In this document: positions 50,917-59,408 of the stretch, in pieces | Numbering within the stretch: position 1 is the first letter of the stretch | How the letters are laid out: each line of letters opens with the position of its first letter | Source: Nocardioides iriomotensis | GTDB taxonomy: Bacteria; Actinomycetota; Actinomycetes; Propionibacteriales; Nocardioidaceae | DNA: 64,000 nucleotides | NCBI RefSeq assembly: GCF_004168035.1 | Contig: NZ_SDPU01000022.1 | Coordinates: 1 to 64,000 of the forward strand | Reading direction: 5' to 3' | Position numbers and translations under genes: made by a program | Notes under the pieces: model-generated | Told to the model about the DNA's origin: nothing | Seen by the model: only the letters and a program-made list of their open reading frames with translations | Databases searched by the model: none

Positions 50917-50953
50917 CGGCGCCGCCCACCGACCCGGTCGGTGGGCGGCGCCG
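50917..50953. terminator. Strong bidirectional terminator
   Basis: A 17-bp perfect GC-rich stem (50917-50933 with 50937-50953) with a 3-nt loop, followed by TTTGT. It separates the convergent 75-aa gene and the TetR gene, serving both. It is the best intrinsic terminator in this window. Confidence 0.85.
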
Positions 50954-50970
50954 TTTGTCGTGCGTGAGGG

Positions 50971-51525
50971 TCAGGCCCTGACGAGCAGCCCGTCGGCGAC
51001 GACCTCCAGCAGCGGGCGTACGGCGGTCGGGTCGAGCGACGAGCTGTCGGCCACCGTGGCGACGCCGCCGACGAGCCGGCACACCTGCACCGCATCGACG
51101 TCGTCGCGCAGCGCGCCGCGGGCGGCGAGGTGGTCGACCACGCGCTGGCTCGCGCCGGCGAGCACCTGGCACTTGGTCTGGATGGGGGAGTCGGGGTCGC
51201 CCATGGCCGAGGTGATCTTGGCCGGGCCGCCCTTGTGCAGGCTGATCAGCCCGACGTAGGTCTCGAACCAGCCGAGCAGCAGGTCGCGGTCGGGGCCCTC
51301 GAAGGCCAGCGACTTGTCGGCGGCCTCCTGCACCCGGTCGACCCAGCTCTGCATGATCGCGTCGAGCAGCGACTCGCGGCTGGGGAAGTGGCGGTAGAGC
51401 GTGCCCGCGCCGACACCGGCGCGCTTGGCCACGAGGTCCAGGGAGGCGTCGTACCCCTGCTCGCGGAACACCTCGCGAGCGACCTCGACGATCCGGTCGC
51501 GGTTGCGCTTGGCGTCGGCGCGCAT
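50971..51525 (-). CDS. TetR-family transcriptional regulator
   Basis: A 184-aa TetR repressor. The HTH is in RDRIVEVAREVFREQGYDASLDLVAKRAGVGAGTLYRHFPSRESLLDAI (residues 8-55), with a helical ligand-binding domain after it. It is divergent from an MFS exporter gene. The palindrome at 51554-51570 between them is its probable operator, so it should repress the exporter (and perhaps itself). The frame extends upstream through the operator, which argues for the ATG at MRADAKRNRD. Confidence 0.93.
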   Translation of the reverse strand: MRADAKRNRDRIVEVAREVFREQGYDASLDLVAKRAGVGAGTLYRHFPSRESLLDAIMQSWVDRVQEAADKSLAFEGPDRDLLLGWFETYVGLISLHKGGPAKITSAMGDPDSPIQTKCQVLAGASQRVVDHLAARGALRDDVDAVQVCRLVGGVATVADSSSLDPTAVRPLLEVVADGLLVRA

Positions 51526-51546
51526 GGCGTCCCTTCCCTTTCCCTC

Positions 51547-51575
51547 TTGCCAAACGGAGACACTCTCCGTATTGT
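51547..51575 (+). promoter_or_regulatory. MFS promoter with embedded TetR operator
   Basis: A -35 TTGCCA (51547-51552) and a -10 TATTGT (51570-51575) are separated by 17 bp. The spacer and the first -10 base are occupied by a 17-bp dyad, ACGGAGA-CAC-TCTCCGT (51554-51570). A half-site CGGAGAG follows near 51587. Bound TetR would exclude RNA polymerase. This is the clearest promoter-operator in the window. Confidence 0.8.
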
Positions 51576-51649
51576 TCCTGATGAAGCGGAGAGTTCCTCC
51601 ATTAAACCCCATGTCGGCCCGCCAGGCCAGAACAGGACCTCCTTCACCC

Positions 51650-53089
51650 ATGTCCCAGACCCTGACCCGCTCCCGTCCCGAGCTGCCCGAGGAGCTGCCG
51701 CCGCACGCGACCCGTGCCGCCGCCGGCATCGCGCTCGTGCTCTCGGTCCAGCTCATGCTGATCCTCGACGCCACGGTCGTGAACGTGGCCCTCCCGCACA
51801 TCGACGCCGACCTGTCCTTCGGGCCGGCCGGCCTGTCGTGGGTGCTCAACGCCTACACGCTCGCGTTCGGCGGGCTGCTGCTCCTCGGTGGCCGGCTCGG
51901 CGACGTGCTCGGCCGCCGCCGGATGTTCGAGGTGGGCGTCGCGGTCTTCACCGGCGCGTCCCTGCTCGCCGGGCTCGCCACCACGCCGGGCGTCCTGGTC
52001 GCCGCTCGCGCCGCCCAGGGTGTCGGCGCCGCGATGGCCGCCCCCGGCGTCCTCGCCCTGCTCACCACCAGCGCGCCCGACGAGGCCGCGCGCAACCGGG
52101 CGCTCGCGCTGTTCGGCGCGGTGACGTCGGGCGGCATGTCGATCGGCCTGCTGCTCGGCGGCTTCCTCACCGACGTCGGCTCGTGGCGCTGGACGATGTT
52201 CATCAACGTGCCCGTCGGTCTGGCCGTGCTGGCCCTGACCCGCCGCCTCCTCGACGAGACCGCACGCCGCCCCGGCCGCTTCGACGTCGTCGGCGCGGTC
52301 ACCGCGACCGGTGCCGCCGTCTCCGTCGTCTGGGCGCTGATCGGCGCCCCCGAGCACGGCTGGACCTCGGTGCGCACGCTCGGCGGTCTCGCCGCCGGCC
52401 TCGTCCTGCTCGCCGTCCTCACCTGGACCGAGCGGCGCGTGGCGCACCCGATGATCCGGCCCGAGCTCGTCCGCAGCGGCCGCCGGGTCGGGGCGCTGAC
52501 GATGATGGCGCTCGTCGTCGGCGGCCAGCTGTCGATGTTCTTCCTCGCGGTCCAGCTGATCGAGGGCGAGCTCGGCTTCGGCCCGATGGCCTCCGGCCTG
52601 GCGTTCCTGCCGCTGACCCTGAGCATCTTCGGGATGTCGCGGGTCACCCCGCGGCTGCTCGCGCGGGTCGGCGCCACCCCGATGCTGCTCACCGGCGCGC
52701 TCGGCCTCGCGGCCAGCTTCGTCTGGCTCAGCCAGGTGTCCGCCGCCGACACCTACTGGACCGGCGTGTTCGGTCCGATGCTCGTCAACGGCCTCTCGGC
52801 GGGCCTGGTGTTCATGCCGGTCACCTCGACCGTGCTCGCCGGCGTCGACCCGGCGCACGCCGGCTCGGCCTCGGGCCTGCTGCAGACCTTCCAGCAGCTC
52901 GGTGGCGCGATCGGGCTGGCCGTGATCGTGTCCGTGTACGCCGCGGGCGCGGTGCCCGGCGAGTTCCTGCCCGGCGCGGAGGCGGCCTTCCTCACCTCGG
53001 CCGGGTTCGCCTCGCTGGCCTTCGTGGTCGCGCTCGTGCTGCACGGGCTCGGCCGCCGGGCACGGGTCGCCGTACCGGCGAACGCCTGA
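51650..53089 (+). CDS. DHA2-family MFS drug exporter
   Basis: A 479-aa, probably 14-helix transporter of the DHA2 drug:H+ antiporter family. Motif A is visible in the second loop (GRLGDVLGRRRMF), motif D-like DATVVNVALPHIDADL at the first helix, and motif C-like segments later (GGLSIGLLLGGFLTD region). Regulated by the divergent TetR gene, it probably exports a toxic compound. The ATG at 51650 has only a distant AGGA; an in-frame ATG at 51611 is an alternative that would add 13 residues. Confidence 0.92.
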   Translation: MSQTLTRSRPELPEELPPHATRAAAGIALVLSVQLMLILDATVVNVALPHIDADLSFGPAGLSWVLNAYTLAFGGLLLLGGRLGDVLGRRRMFEVGVAVFTGASLLAGLATTPGVLVAARAAQGVGAAMAAPGVLALLTTSAPDEAARNRALALFGAVTSGGMSIGLLLGGFLTDVGSWRWTMFINVPVGLAVLALTRRLLDETARRPGRFDVVGAVTATGAAVSVVWALIGAPEHGWTSVRTLGGLAAGLVLLAVLTWTERRVAHPMIRPELVRSGRRVGALTMMALVVGGQLSMFFLAVQLIEGELGFGPMASGLAFLPLTLSIFGMSRVTPRLLARVGATPMLLTGALGLAASFVWLSQVSAADTYWTGVFGPMLVNGLSAGLVFMPVTSTVLAGVDPAHAGSASGLLQTFQQLGGAIGLAVIVSVYAAGAVPGEFLPGAEAAFLTSAGFASLAFVVALVLHGLGRRARVAVPANA

Positions 53090-53105
53090 TCCACAGGACA
53101 CCGGA

Positions 53106-53135
53106 CGGGCACCACTCCCGCGGGGGTGGTGCCCG
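53106..53135 (+). terminator. Hairpin terminator before dinG
   Basis: CGGGCACCAC (53106-53115) pairs with GTGGTGCCCG (53126-53135); the loop also contains CCCGCGGG that can extend the stem. It ends the MFS transcript, just before the dinG -10 element. Confidence 0.65.
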
Positions 53136-53136
53136 T

Positions 53137-53142
53137 TACTGT
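53137..53142 (+). promoter_or_regulatory. Leaderless -10 element for dinG-type gene
   Basis: TACTGT is exactly 6 nt before GTG 53149, one base after the terminator stem. It fixes the helicase start among several in-frame possibilities. Confidence 0.55.
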
Positions 53143-53148
53143 TCCGTG

Positions 53149-55185
53149 GTGCCGAAGACCCCGACCACCACCGAGCGACCGACGGTCCGCGACGTGCTGG
53201 CGGGCGCGGTGGAGCAGCTCGGCGGCGAGGAGCGGGCCGGCCAGATCGCGATGGCGGAGGCGGTCGCCCGGGCGATTGGCTCCGGGGAGCACCTGCTGGT
53301 CCAGGCCGGCACCGGCACCGGCAAGTCGCTGGGCTACCTCGTCCCGGCGCTGCTCCACGACGAGCGGGTCGTGGTCGCCACCGCGACCCTCGCGCTGCAG
53401 CACCAGCTGGTCGAGCGCGACATCCCCGCTCTGCTCGGCGCGGCCGAGCACCTCCTGCCCGGCGGGACTCCGTCGTACGCCGTCCTCAAGGGCCGCTCCA
53501 ACTACGCCTGCCTGCATCGGGTCCGCGAGGGTGTGCCCGACGACCAGGGCGTGCTGGTCGACGTGCCCGAGGGGACGATGGGCTCCGAGGTGCTCAAGCT
53601 GCGTGCCTGGGCCGAGCAGCAGGCCGAGACCGGCGGTCCCGGCGACCGCGACTCCGCGCCCAAGCACACCGACAAGCTGTGGCGGCAGGTCTCGGTCAAC
53701 CACCGCGAGTGCCTCGGCGCGACCCGCTGCCCCTTCGCGCAGGAGTGCTTCGCCGAGCGCGCCAAGGAGAAGGCCGCCCAGTCCTCGGTGATCGTGACCA
53801 ACCACTCCCTGCTGGCGATCGACGCGATCGAGGGTGTGCCGATGATCCCGGAGTACGACGTCGTGGTGATCGACGAGGCCCACGAGCTCACCGCCCGGGT
53901 GACGCAGGCGGCGACCGACGAGCTGACCGTGCCCGAGATCGAGCGCGCCGCCCGCCGGTCGCAGAAGCACGTCGACGGCACCGAGGCCGACGACCTGGCC
54001 GATGCCGGCGACGCGCTGCGCGCGGCCTACGAGGAGACCGACGAGGGCCGCCTCGACACGCTCCCGACCGCGCTGGCCGACGCGCTCGTGCTCGTCCGCG
54101 ACGCCGCGCGGGCGCTGGTGTCGGCGTTCCCCAAGGAGCAGCAGGGCGGCGGGGGAGAGGTCGACCCGGGCCGCACCCAGGCCCGCGGGTGGGTGCAGGA
54201 GATCTTCAAGACCTCCGAGCGGATGGCCGCCCACGTCGAGTCCGACGTCGTGTGGCTGTCCCGGCGCGAGCGGCAGCGCGGCGGCGACGTGCTGTGCGTC
54301 GCGCCGCTGCAGGTCTGGGGCCAGCTGCGCTCCAAGCTGCTGGCCGAGAAGACCGCGATCTTCACCAGCGCCACGCTCATGCTCGGCGGCGACTTCGCCT
54401 CCGTCGCGACCAGCATCGGGCTCAAGCCGTCCGAGCGCGTCGAGGACACCGAGGTGCCCGATCTGGTCGAGGCTGCCGAGGTGCCCGAGGTCGAGGAGGA
54501 GCGCGACCGCCGTGAGCCCTGGCGCGGGCTCGACGTCGGCTCGCCGTTCGACTACCCCCGGCAGGGGATCCTGTACGTCGCCCGGCACCTGCCGCCGCCC
54601 GGCCGCGACGGCATGGGTGCCGCGACGCTCGACGAGATCGTCGGGCTGGTCGACGCCGCCGAGGGGCGCACGCTCGGGCTGTTCTCCTCACGCCGCGCGG
54701 CGGAGGCGGCGGCCGCGGCCGTCCGCGAGCGGCTGCCGCACCTGACGATCCTCGCCCAGGGCGAGGCCCAGCTGCCCGAGCTCGCGCGGCTGTTCGTCGA
54801 GGACCCGCACGCCTGCCTGTTCGGCACGCTGTCGCTGTGGCAGGGCCTCGACGTGCCCGGCGACACCTGCCAGCTCGTGCTGATCGACCGCATCCCGTTC
54901 CCGCGGCCCGACGACCCGCTGATGTCCGCGCGGCAGCGCGCGGCCGACAAGGCCGGCGGCAACGGCTTCATGGCGGTCGCCGCGACCCACGCCGCGCTGC
55001 TGCTCGCGCAGGGCGCCGGCCGCCTGATCCGGACCACCGCCGACAAGGGCGTCGTGGCGATCCTCGACCCGCGGCTGGTGACCGCTCGCTACGGCCGCTT
55101 CCTCGCCGACTCGCTGCCGCCGATGTGGCGCACCACCGACCGCGACGTCGTGCTGACCGCCCTGAAGCGGCTCGCCCAGACTTGA
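53149..55185 (+). CDS. DinG-family ATP-dependent helicase
   Basis: A 678-aa XPD/DinG-like superfamily 2 helicase unwinding DNA 5'-3'. Walker A is QAGTGTGKSLGYLVPAL (about 52-68) and the DEAH box is VVVIDEAHELTA. Four cysteines (SNYACLHR, then RECLGATRCPFAQECF) match the Fe-S cluster domain. The C-terminal half has motif V/VI GTLSLWQGLDVPGDTCQLVLIDRIPFPRPDDP and QGAGRLIRTTADKG. It is probably involved in repair. The gene's stop lies 8 bp from the end of the convergent P450 gene. Confidence 0.94.
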   Translation: MPKTPTTTERPTVRDVLAGAVEQLGGEERAGQIAMAEAVARAIGSGEHLLVQAGTGTGKSLGYLVPALLHDERVVVATATLALQHQLVERDIPALLGAAEHLLPGGTPSYAVLKGRSNYACLHRVREGVPDDQGVLVDVPEGTMGSEVLKLRAWAEQQAETGGPGDRDSAPKHTDKLWRQVSVNHRECLGATRCPFAQECFAERAKEKAAQSSVIVTNHSLLAIDAIEGVPMIPEYDVVVIDEAHELTARVTQAATDELTVPEIERAARRSQKHVDGTEADDLADAGDALRAAYEETDEGRLDTLPTALADALVLVRDAARALVSAFPKEQQGGGGEVDPGRTQARGWVQEIFKTSERMAAHVESDVVWLSRRERQRGGDVLCVAPLQVWGQLRSKLLAEKTAIFTSATLMLGGDFASVATSIGLKPSERVEDTEVPDLVEAAEVPEVEEERDRREPWRGLDVGSPFDYPRQGILYVARHLPPPGRDGMGAATLDEIVGLVDAAEGRTLGLFSSRRAAEAAAAAVRERLPHLTILAQGEAQLPELARLFVEDPHACLFGTLSLWQGLDVPGDTCQLVLIDRIPFPRPDDPLMSARQRAADKAGGNGFMAVAATHAALLLAQGAGRLIRTTADKGVVAILDPRLVTARYGRFLADSLPPMWRTTDRDVVLTALKRLAQT

Positions 55186-55193
55186 GCTGCTCG

Positions 55194-58100
55194 TCAGCCG
55201 CCCCAGATGTCCTCCACCAGCCGTCCGGCCGACTGCAGGCCGGCCAGCCAGGCCTCGGCGTCCTTCTCGCCGGTGCCCGTGCGGTCCCGGAAGATCGTCG
55301 TCAGCGAGGCGCGCACCCCCGGCGCGATCGTCGCCGCGTTGCCGCAGACGAGCACCACGGCGTCGCGCTGGAGCAGGTCCCACACCTCGTCGGCGCGCTC
55401 GAGCATGCCCGCCTGGACGTAGCGCCGCCCCTGTCCGGGTGCGTCGGAGTAGCACCGCTCGACGCGCACCACGCCCTGCCGCTCGTAGTCGGCGAGCTCG
55501 TCGGCGTACAGCAGGTCCGTGTCGGGGTTGCGACAGCCGAAGAACAGCACCGACGGGGCGATCGGCACGCCCTGCTCCTTCTGCTTCGCGCGCTCCTGGA
55601 GGAACCCGCGGAACGGCGCCAGCCCGGTGCCCGCCCCGGCCATGATCATCGGCACGTGCGGGTTCTCCGGCGGCGCGAACGGGATCGAGGGCGGTCGCAC
55701 GAAGACGAACACCGTGCCCTTGGGCGGGGCCTCTGCCAGGTGGTTCGAGCAGACACCCTCGTAGGTGCCGGCACCCGACCGGGCAGGCGCCTCGAGCACA
55801 CCCGTGGTGATGCTCGCGACGTCCGGGCTGGCCAACGGCGAGGACGAGATCGAGTAGTAGCGCGGGCGGAGCGGGTGCAGCAGGTCCAGGAAGACCTCGA
55901 ACGGCAGCCGGCAGGACGGGTACTCCTCGAGCAGGTCGAGCACCGAGCGGTTCGGCTCGTACACCTTCTCCCGGTAGGCGGCGTGCGCCGGCTCGTCGTC
56001 GCCGGCCATCGACTCCAGGGCCGCCTTCTCCTCGGGGTCCTCCGTGTACCGGGCGAGGACCGCGAGGTCGTCGCGGCTCGCGACGTCCTGCAGCTCCACG
56101 CAGGTGCCGAGGACCCCGAGCAGCGGCGTCGGTTCGTCGATCGGGAGGTGGGTGTGCGACCCGCTGTTCGGGATGATGGTGATGTACTGCCCGCCGTCGA
56201 GCCCGAAGTGCGCCATCACCCGCCCGATGGACTCGATGCGGTTGCGCGGGAGCACGCCGAGGTGGTCCCCCGCCCGGTACGTGAGGCCCGTCGGCAGGGC
56301 GACCTCGATGTGCCGCACCGAGCGGCTCGGCGGCTCGCCGTCGGAGGAGCCGATCAGCTCCCGGTTCTCCCGCACCAGGCCCGCGTGCGCCTCGTAGGAG
56401 ACGATCACCGGGTTGCTCACCTGACGGTTGGTCAGCGTGATCGCGAGGCGGGGCCCGCGCGCGGCGGCCGTGGCCACCTCGTCGGGGAGGTCCAGCGCGC
56501 GGGCGATGTCGGCCCACATGTCACCGTGCCAGGCGCGGTAGTCGGCGTCGAAGTCGCCGGCGGCGTTTCCGGCGCCGCGGGGGTGGATCCGTTCCGCGCC
56601 GTGCTTCTCGAGCTCCTCGTCGATCAGGGTGGGGATCGCCTGGTACGTCGACGCCCACTCGGTGTTGCCGCACCCGAAGACCGCGTAGGACACGCCTCTG
56701 GCGGCGTCAGCCTTGGCGCCGGAGATCCAGCGGCAGAACTCCGCGGCGTTGTCGGGCGGGGTGCCGTTGTACGACGCCGTCACCACGATCAGCGCCCCGT
56801 CCCGCGGCAGGTCGTCGACGTGGTCGTCCAGGGGGCCGACCGTCACGTCGAAGCCGCGCTCGGTGCCCTCCTGCGCGATCCGGGTCGCGATCGACTCGGC
56901 CGTGCCGAGGTTGGACCCGAACAGCACCGACAGCCGGGTGCCGTGGCGGGGGACGAGCAGGGTCGGCGTGGCGGCCGTCGCTGTCGCCGCGGTGGTCGTC
57001 GGGCCGGCGTCCCGCCGTACCTCGGCCGGCGCCGCCCGGTCCACGTGGTGGCCGGGACGCGGCCGCACCTGGATCCGGAAGTCGGCGGGCTTGACCGTCA
57101 GCGTGGTCTTGGTCCGCAGCTGGTAGTCGAGGTGGTCGACGAGATCACAGCGCTGCAGCAGCATGCCGAGGACCAGGGTCGCCTCCTGCAGCGCGAACTG
57201 CCGGCCGATGCAGGCACGCAGGCCGGAGCCGAACGGCTTGTAGGCGTTGGGCGACAGCGCGGCCACCCGCTCCGGCGACATGTGGTCGGGGTTGAACTCC
57301 TCGGCGTCGGGCCCCCAGACGGAGGCCGCGCGGTGCAGGATCGGGGTCAGCACCGTGATGGCCGTGTCGGCGGGAAGGTGGTACCGACCGCCGATCGTGG
57401 TGTCCTCGCGCGGCCGACGGGTGAAGCCCGGCGCGGTCGGCCACAGCCGCAGGGACTCGTCGAGCACCTGCCGCACGTAGGTGAGGCGGTGCACCTGCTC
57501 GAAGGTGGGGGCGGCGGTGTCCCCGAGCACCTCGTCCACCTCGCGGCGCGCCCGCTCCATGAACGCGGGGTTCTTCAGCAGGTAGTAGATGGCGAAGGAC
57601 AGCAGGCCCGACGTCGTCTCGTGACCGGCGATCAGGAAGGTGATGCACTGGGCGCGGATGTTGACGTCCGGCAGCCCCTCCCCGCTCTGCTTGTCGACGC
57701 CGGTCAGCATCCGGCCCAGCAGGTCCGTGGTGTCACCCTCGGCGCCCTGGGCGCGACGCTCCGCGACCAGCCGGTCGACCAGGTCGTTCATGAACGCCTG
57801 GTCCTCCTCGAGCTGCCGCTGGGCGCGGATCCTCAGGCGGGTCTGGAACGGCAGCTGCCGGGCCCGCGCCTGGGACTCGGACAGGGTGCGCACCATCGCC
57901 TGGACGAAGGGGTGCGGGGTGTCGCGGTAGAAGGAGTTGAAGCGGTAGCCGAAGCCGCACAGCGCGATGGTGTCGAGCGTCAGCCTCGTCATGTCGTCGG
58001 GGACGTCGACCTCGTCGCCGGGGTTGAGCCGCGTCCACTTGTCGAGCAGCTGCTCGGCGATGTCGACCATCTTCGGCATGTAGTCCCGCATCGCCTGGAG

Positions 58101-58442
58101 GCTGAACGGCGCCATCAGGATGTTGTGCGCGCGGCGCCAGAGCGGGTCGTCGGTCTCGGAGGTGAACAGCCCGCTGTCCGCGGCTCCCTCCCTCAGGTTG
58201 GCCAGCCCTCCCGAGACGAGCTTGTCGAAGCGGGTGTCGTCGCAGACCTCCTCGACCAGCTCCGGGTCGGAGAGGATCAGCCGGAATCCCCCCGGGAGGG
58301 TGAGCTTGAAGATGGGGCCGTAGTCCCGGGCCATCGCCATGAAGCCCTCGATGGGGTTGGCGGCGTCGATGTCGAACACGTTGCCCACCACGGGCAGCCC
58401 GTGCGGCCCGGGGATCTCGTCGAGCTCGATCGTCGTGGTCAT
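55194..58442 (-). CDS. Self-sufficient cytochrome P450 (CYP102/BM3 type)
   Basis: A 1082-aa fusion of P450 and diflavin reductase, co-linear with P450 BM3 (CYP102A1). P450 part (1-460): I-helix AGHETTSG (T276), ExxR E329-R332, heme loop PFGSGLRACIG with ligand C411, and F93 equivalent to BM3 F87. FMN domain (about 503-640): FGSNLGTAES, TASYNGTPPDN. FAD/NADPH domain to the end: RPRYYSISSSP, AGAGTGLAPFRG, VCGNA, terminal W in VEDIWGG. BM3 residues R47 and Y51, which anchor fatty-acid carboxylates, correspond here to G52 and I56, so chain-length or class of substrate may differ. It is coupled (ATGA) to the upstream membrane-protein gene. Confidence 0.95.
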   Translation of the reverse strand: MTTTIELDEIPGPHGLPVVGNVFDIDAANPIEGFMAMARDYGPIFKLTLPGGFRLILSDPELVEEVCDDTRFDKLVSGGLANLREGAADSGLFTSETDDPLWRRAHNILMAPFSLQAMRDYMPKMVDIAEQLLDKWTRLNPGDEVDVPDDMTRLTLDTIALCGFGYRFNSFYRDTPHPFVQAMVRTLSESQARARQLPFQTRLRIRAQRQLEEDQAFMNDLVDRLVAERRAQGAEGDTTDLLGRMLTGVDKQSGEGLPDVNIRAQCITFLIAGHETTSGLLSFAIYYLLKNPAFMERARREVDEVLGDTAAPTFEQVHRLTYVRQVLDESLRLWPTAPGFTRRPREDTTIGGRYHLPADTAITVLTPILHRAASVWGPDAEEFNPDHMSPERVAALSPNAYKPFGSGLRACIGRQFALQEATLVLGMLLQRCDLVDHLDYQLRTKTTLTVKPADFRIQVRPRPGHHVDRAAPAEVRRDAGPTTTAATATAATPTLLVPRHGTRLSVLFGSNLGTAESIATRIAQEGTERGFDVTVGPLDDHVDDLPRDGALIVVTASYNGTPPDNAAEFCRWISGAKADAARGVSYAVFGCGNTEWASTYQAIPTLIDEELEKHGAERIHPRGAGNAAGDFDADYRAWHGDMWADIARALDLPDEVATAAARGPRLAITLTNRQVSNPVIVSYEAHAGLVRENRELIGSSDGEPPSRSVRHIEVALPTGLTYRAGDHLGVLPRNRIESIGRVMAHFGLDGGQYITIIPNSGSHTHLPIDEPTPLLGVLGTCVELQDVASRDDLAVLARYTEDPEEKAALESMAGDDEPAHAAYREKVYEPNRSVLDLLEEYPSCRLPFEVFLDLLHPLRPRYYSISSSPLASPDVASITTGVLEAPARSGAGTYEGVCSNHLAEAPPKGTVFVFVRPPSIPFAPPENPHVPMIMAGAGTGLAPFRGFLQERAKQKEQGVPIAPSVLFFGCRNPDTDLLYADELADYERQGVVRVERCYSDAPGQGRRYVQAGMLERADEVWDLLQRDAVVLVCGNAATIAPGVRASLTTIFRDRTGTGEKDAEAWLAGLQSAGRLVEDIWGG

Positions 58443-59230
58443 GGGTGCTCCTCTGCGGTGTCGGGCGGTGGGGGCGGGGTCCGGCCGCGGTGCGCGGCGT
58501 GCCGGGGGGAGACCTTCACCAGCAGGACGCCGCTCAGCAGCAGCACCCAGGCCGGGAAGACCGTCAGGGTCGCGGGGTGGAACGTCGTGCTGACGAGCAG
58601 GAAGGTCGCGCCGAGGTAGCCGAGAAGCGCCACCCAGCGGGGCAGCAGGGCACGGCGGCGGGTCAGGGTCGTGGTGGTGATCATGTACATGCCGGCGGCG
58701 CGGACCCCGAAGACGAAGAGCATGCCGTAGCCGACGCTGGTGAGGGTCCGTGCCACCGCGGGGTCGGGCAGCGGGCTCGTGGACAGCACCGTCAGCAGTG
58801 CCACGCCGGCCGCCGCCGCTGTGCCCGCGAAGAGCATGCAGACGAAGAGCACCCCGGAGGTCACCTGCAACCACCGGGGCACCTCCGACGCGCTGCCGGG
58901 CAGCGCGTCGACCAAGGTGCGGGTCGCGCCCATGTGCCACAGGAACGCGATGCCCGCGAACGGCACGAAGTACAGGCCGGCCGTGACGAGTACGTTGCCC
59001 CGGCCCACGGTGTAGAACGAGGCATAGACGTGGTCGGCCGCGTCGAGGCCGGGAGCCTGCCGCATCAGGACCAGGGACGTGACGAACAGGCCCGAGAACA
59101 AGATCCCGGAGACCGAGACGGCACGCGCGAGCGCGCGGATCTCGCGTGTCCACGGGCCCGGGTCCGGCCGGACGGTGCCGCCTGGCGGGGTCCTCGACCT
59201 GGTGCTCGACCTGGTGCCCGAGCGGGGCAT
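58439..59230 (-). CDS. Hypothetical membrane protein, operon partner of the P450
   Basis: An unrecognised 263-aa membrane protein with about six helices (for example GILFSGLFVTSLVLM, LFVCMLFAGTAAAAGVALL and WVALLGYLGATFLLV) and a Pro-rich tail. Its TGA overlaps the ATG of the P450 gene, so the two are translated together. The N-terminal 35 residues are Arg/Ser-rich and cytoplasmic. It might present or move a membrane-soluble substrate for the P450; that is inference. A GGGAGG lies about 11 nt upstream of the ATG. Confidence 0.78.
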   Translation of the reverse strand: MPRSGTRSSTRSRTPPGGTVRPDPGPWTREIRALARAVSVSGILFSGLFVTSLVLMRQAPGLDAADHVYASFYTVGRGNVLVTAGLYFVPFAGIAFLWHMGATRTLVDALPGSASEVPRWLQVTSGVLFVCMLFAGTAAAAGVALLTVLSTSPLPDPAVARTLTSVGYGMLFVFGVRAAGMYMITTTTLTRRRALLPRWVALLGYLGATFLLVSTTFHPATLTVFPAWVLLLSGVLLVKVSPRHAAHRGRTPPPPPDTAEEHP

Positions 59231-59257
59231 GAGCTCGCGGACCTCCCTCCCTCGACG

Positions 59258-59286
59258 CGCGTGTCCCCGTCCCGGGACGACACGCG
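59258..59286. promoter_or_regulatory. Operator-like compound dyad
   Basis: CGCGTGTC (59258-59265) is matched by GACACGCG (59279-59286). Between them lies GTCCCGGGAC, itself a perfect 10-bp palindrome. It sits 28 nt upstream of the membrane-protein/P450 operon start, in the divergent promoter region with the FAD monooxygenase. A regulator could act on both; none is encoded beside it. Confidence 0.5.
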
Positions 59287-59408
59287 ACGTTCCAGCGAAA
59301 CACCGCACCGCGAGATGTCGTAGACACCTTTGACCCGTGGTCCAGATAGTCATTCGGAGGGGTGCGTGGGCGGGGGCCGCCGACCTACCGTGGTGCTGAG
59401 GTGAGGCG

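Noticed and set aside
55194-59327. Extending the P450 gene to a 1,377-codon protein
   Set aside because: The extra N-terminal part is antisense-frame sequence overlapping the membrane-protein gene. P450 homology starts at the ATG at 58442 and the ATGA overlap fits.
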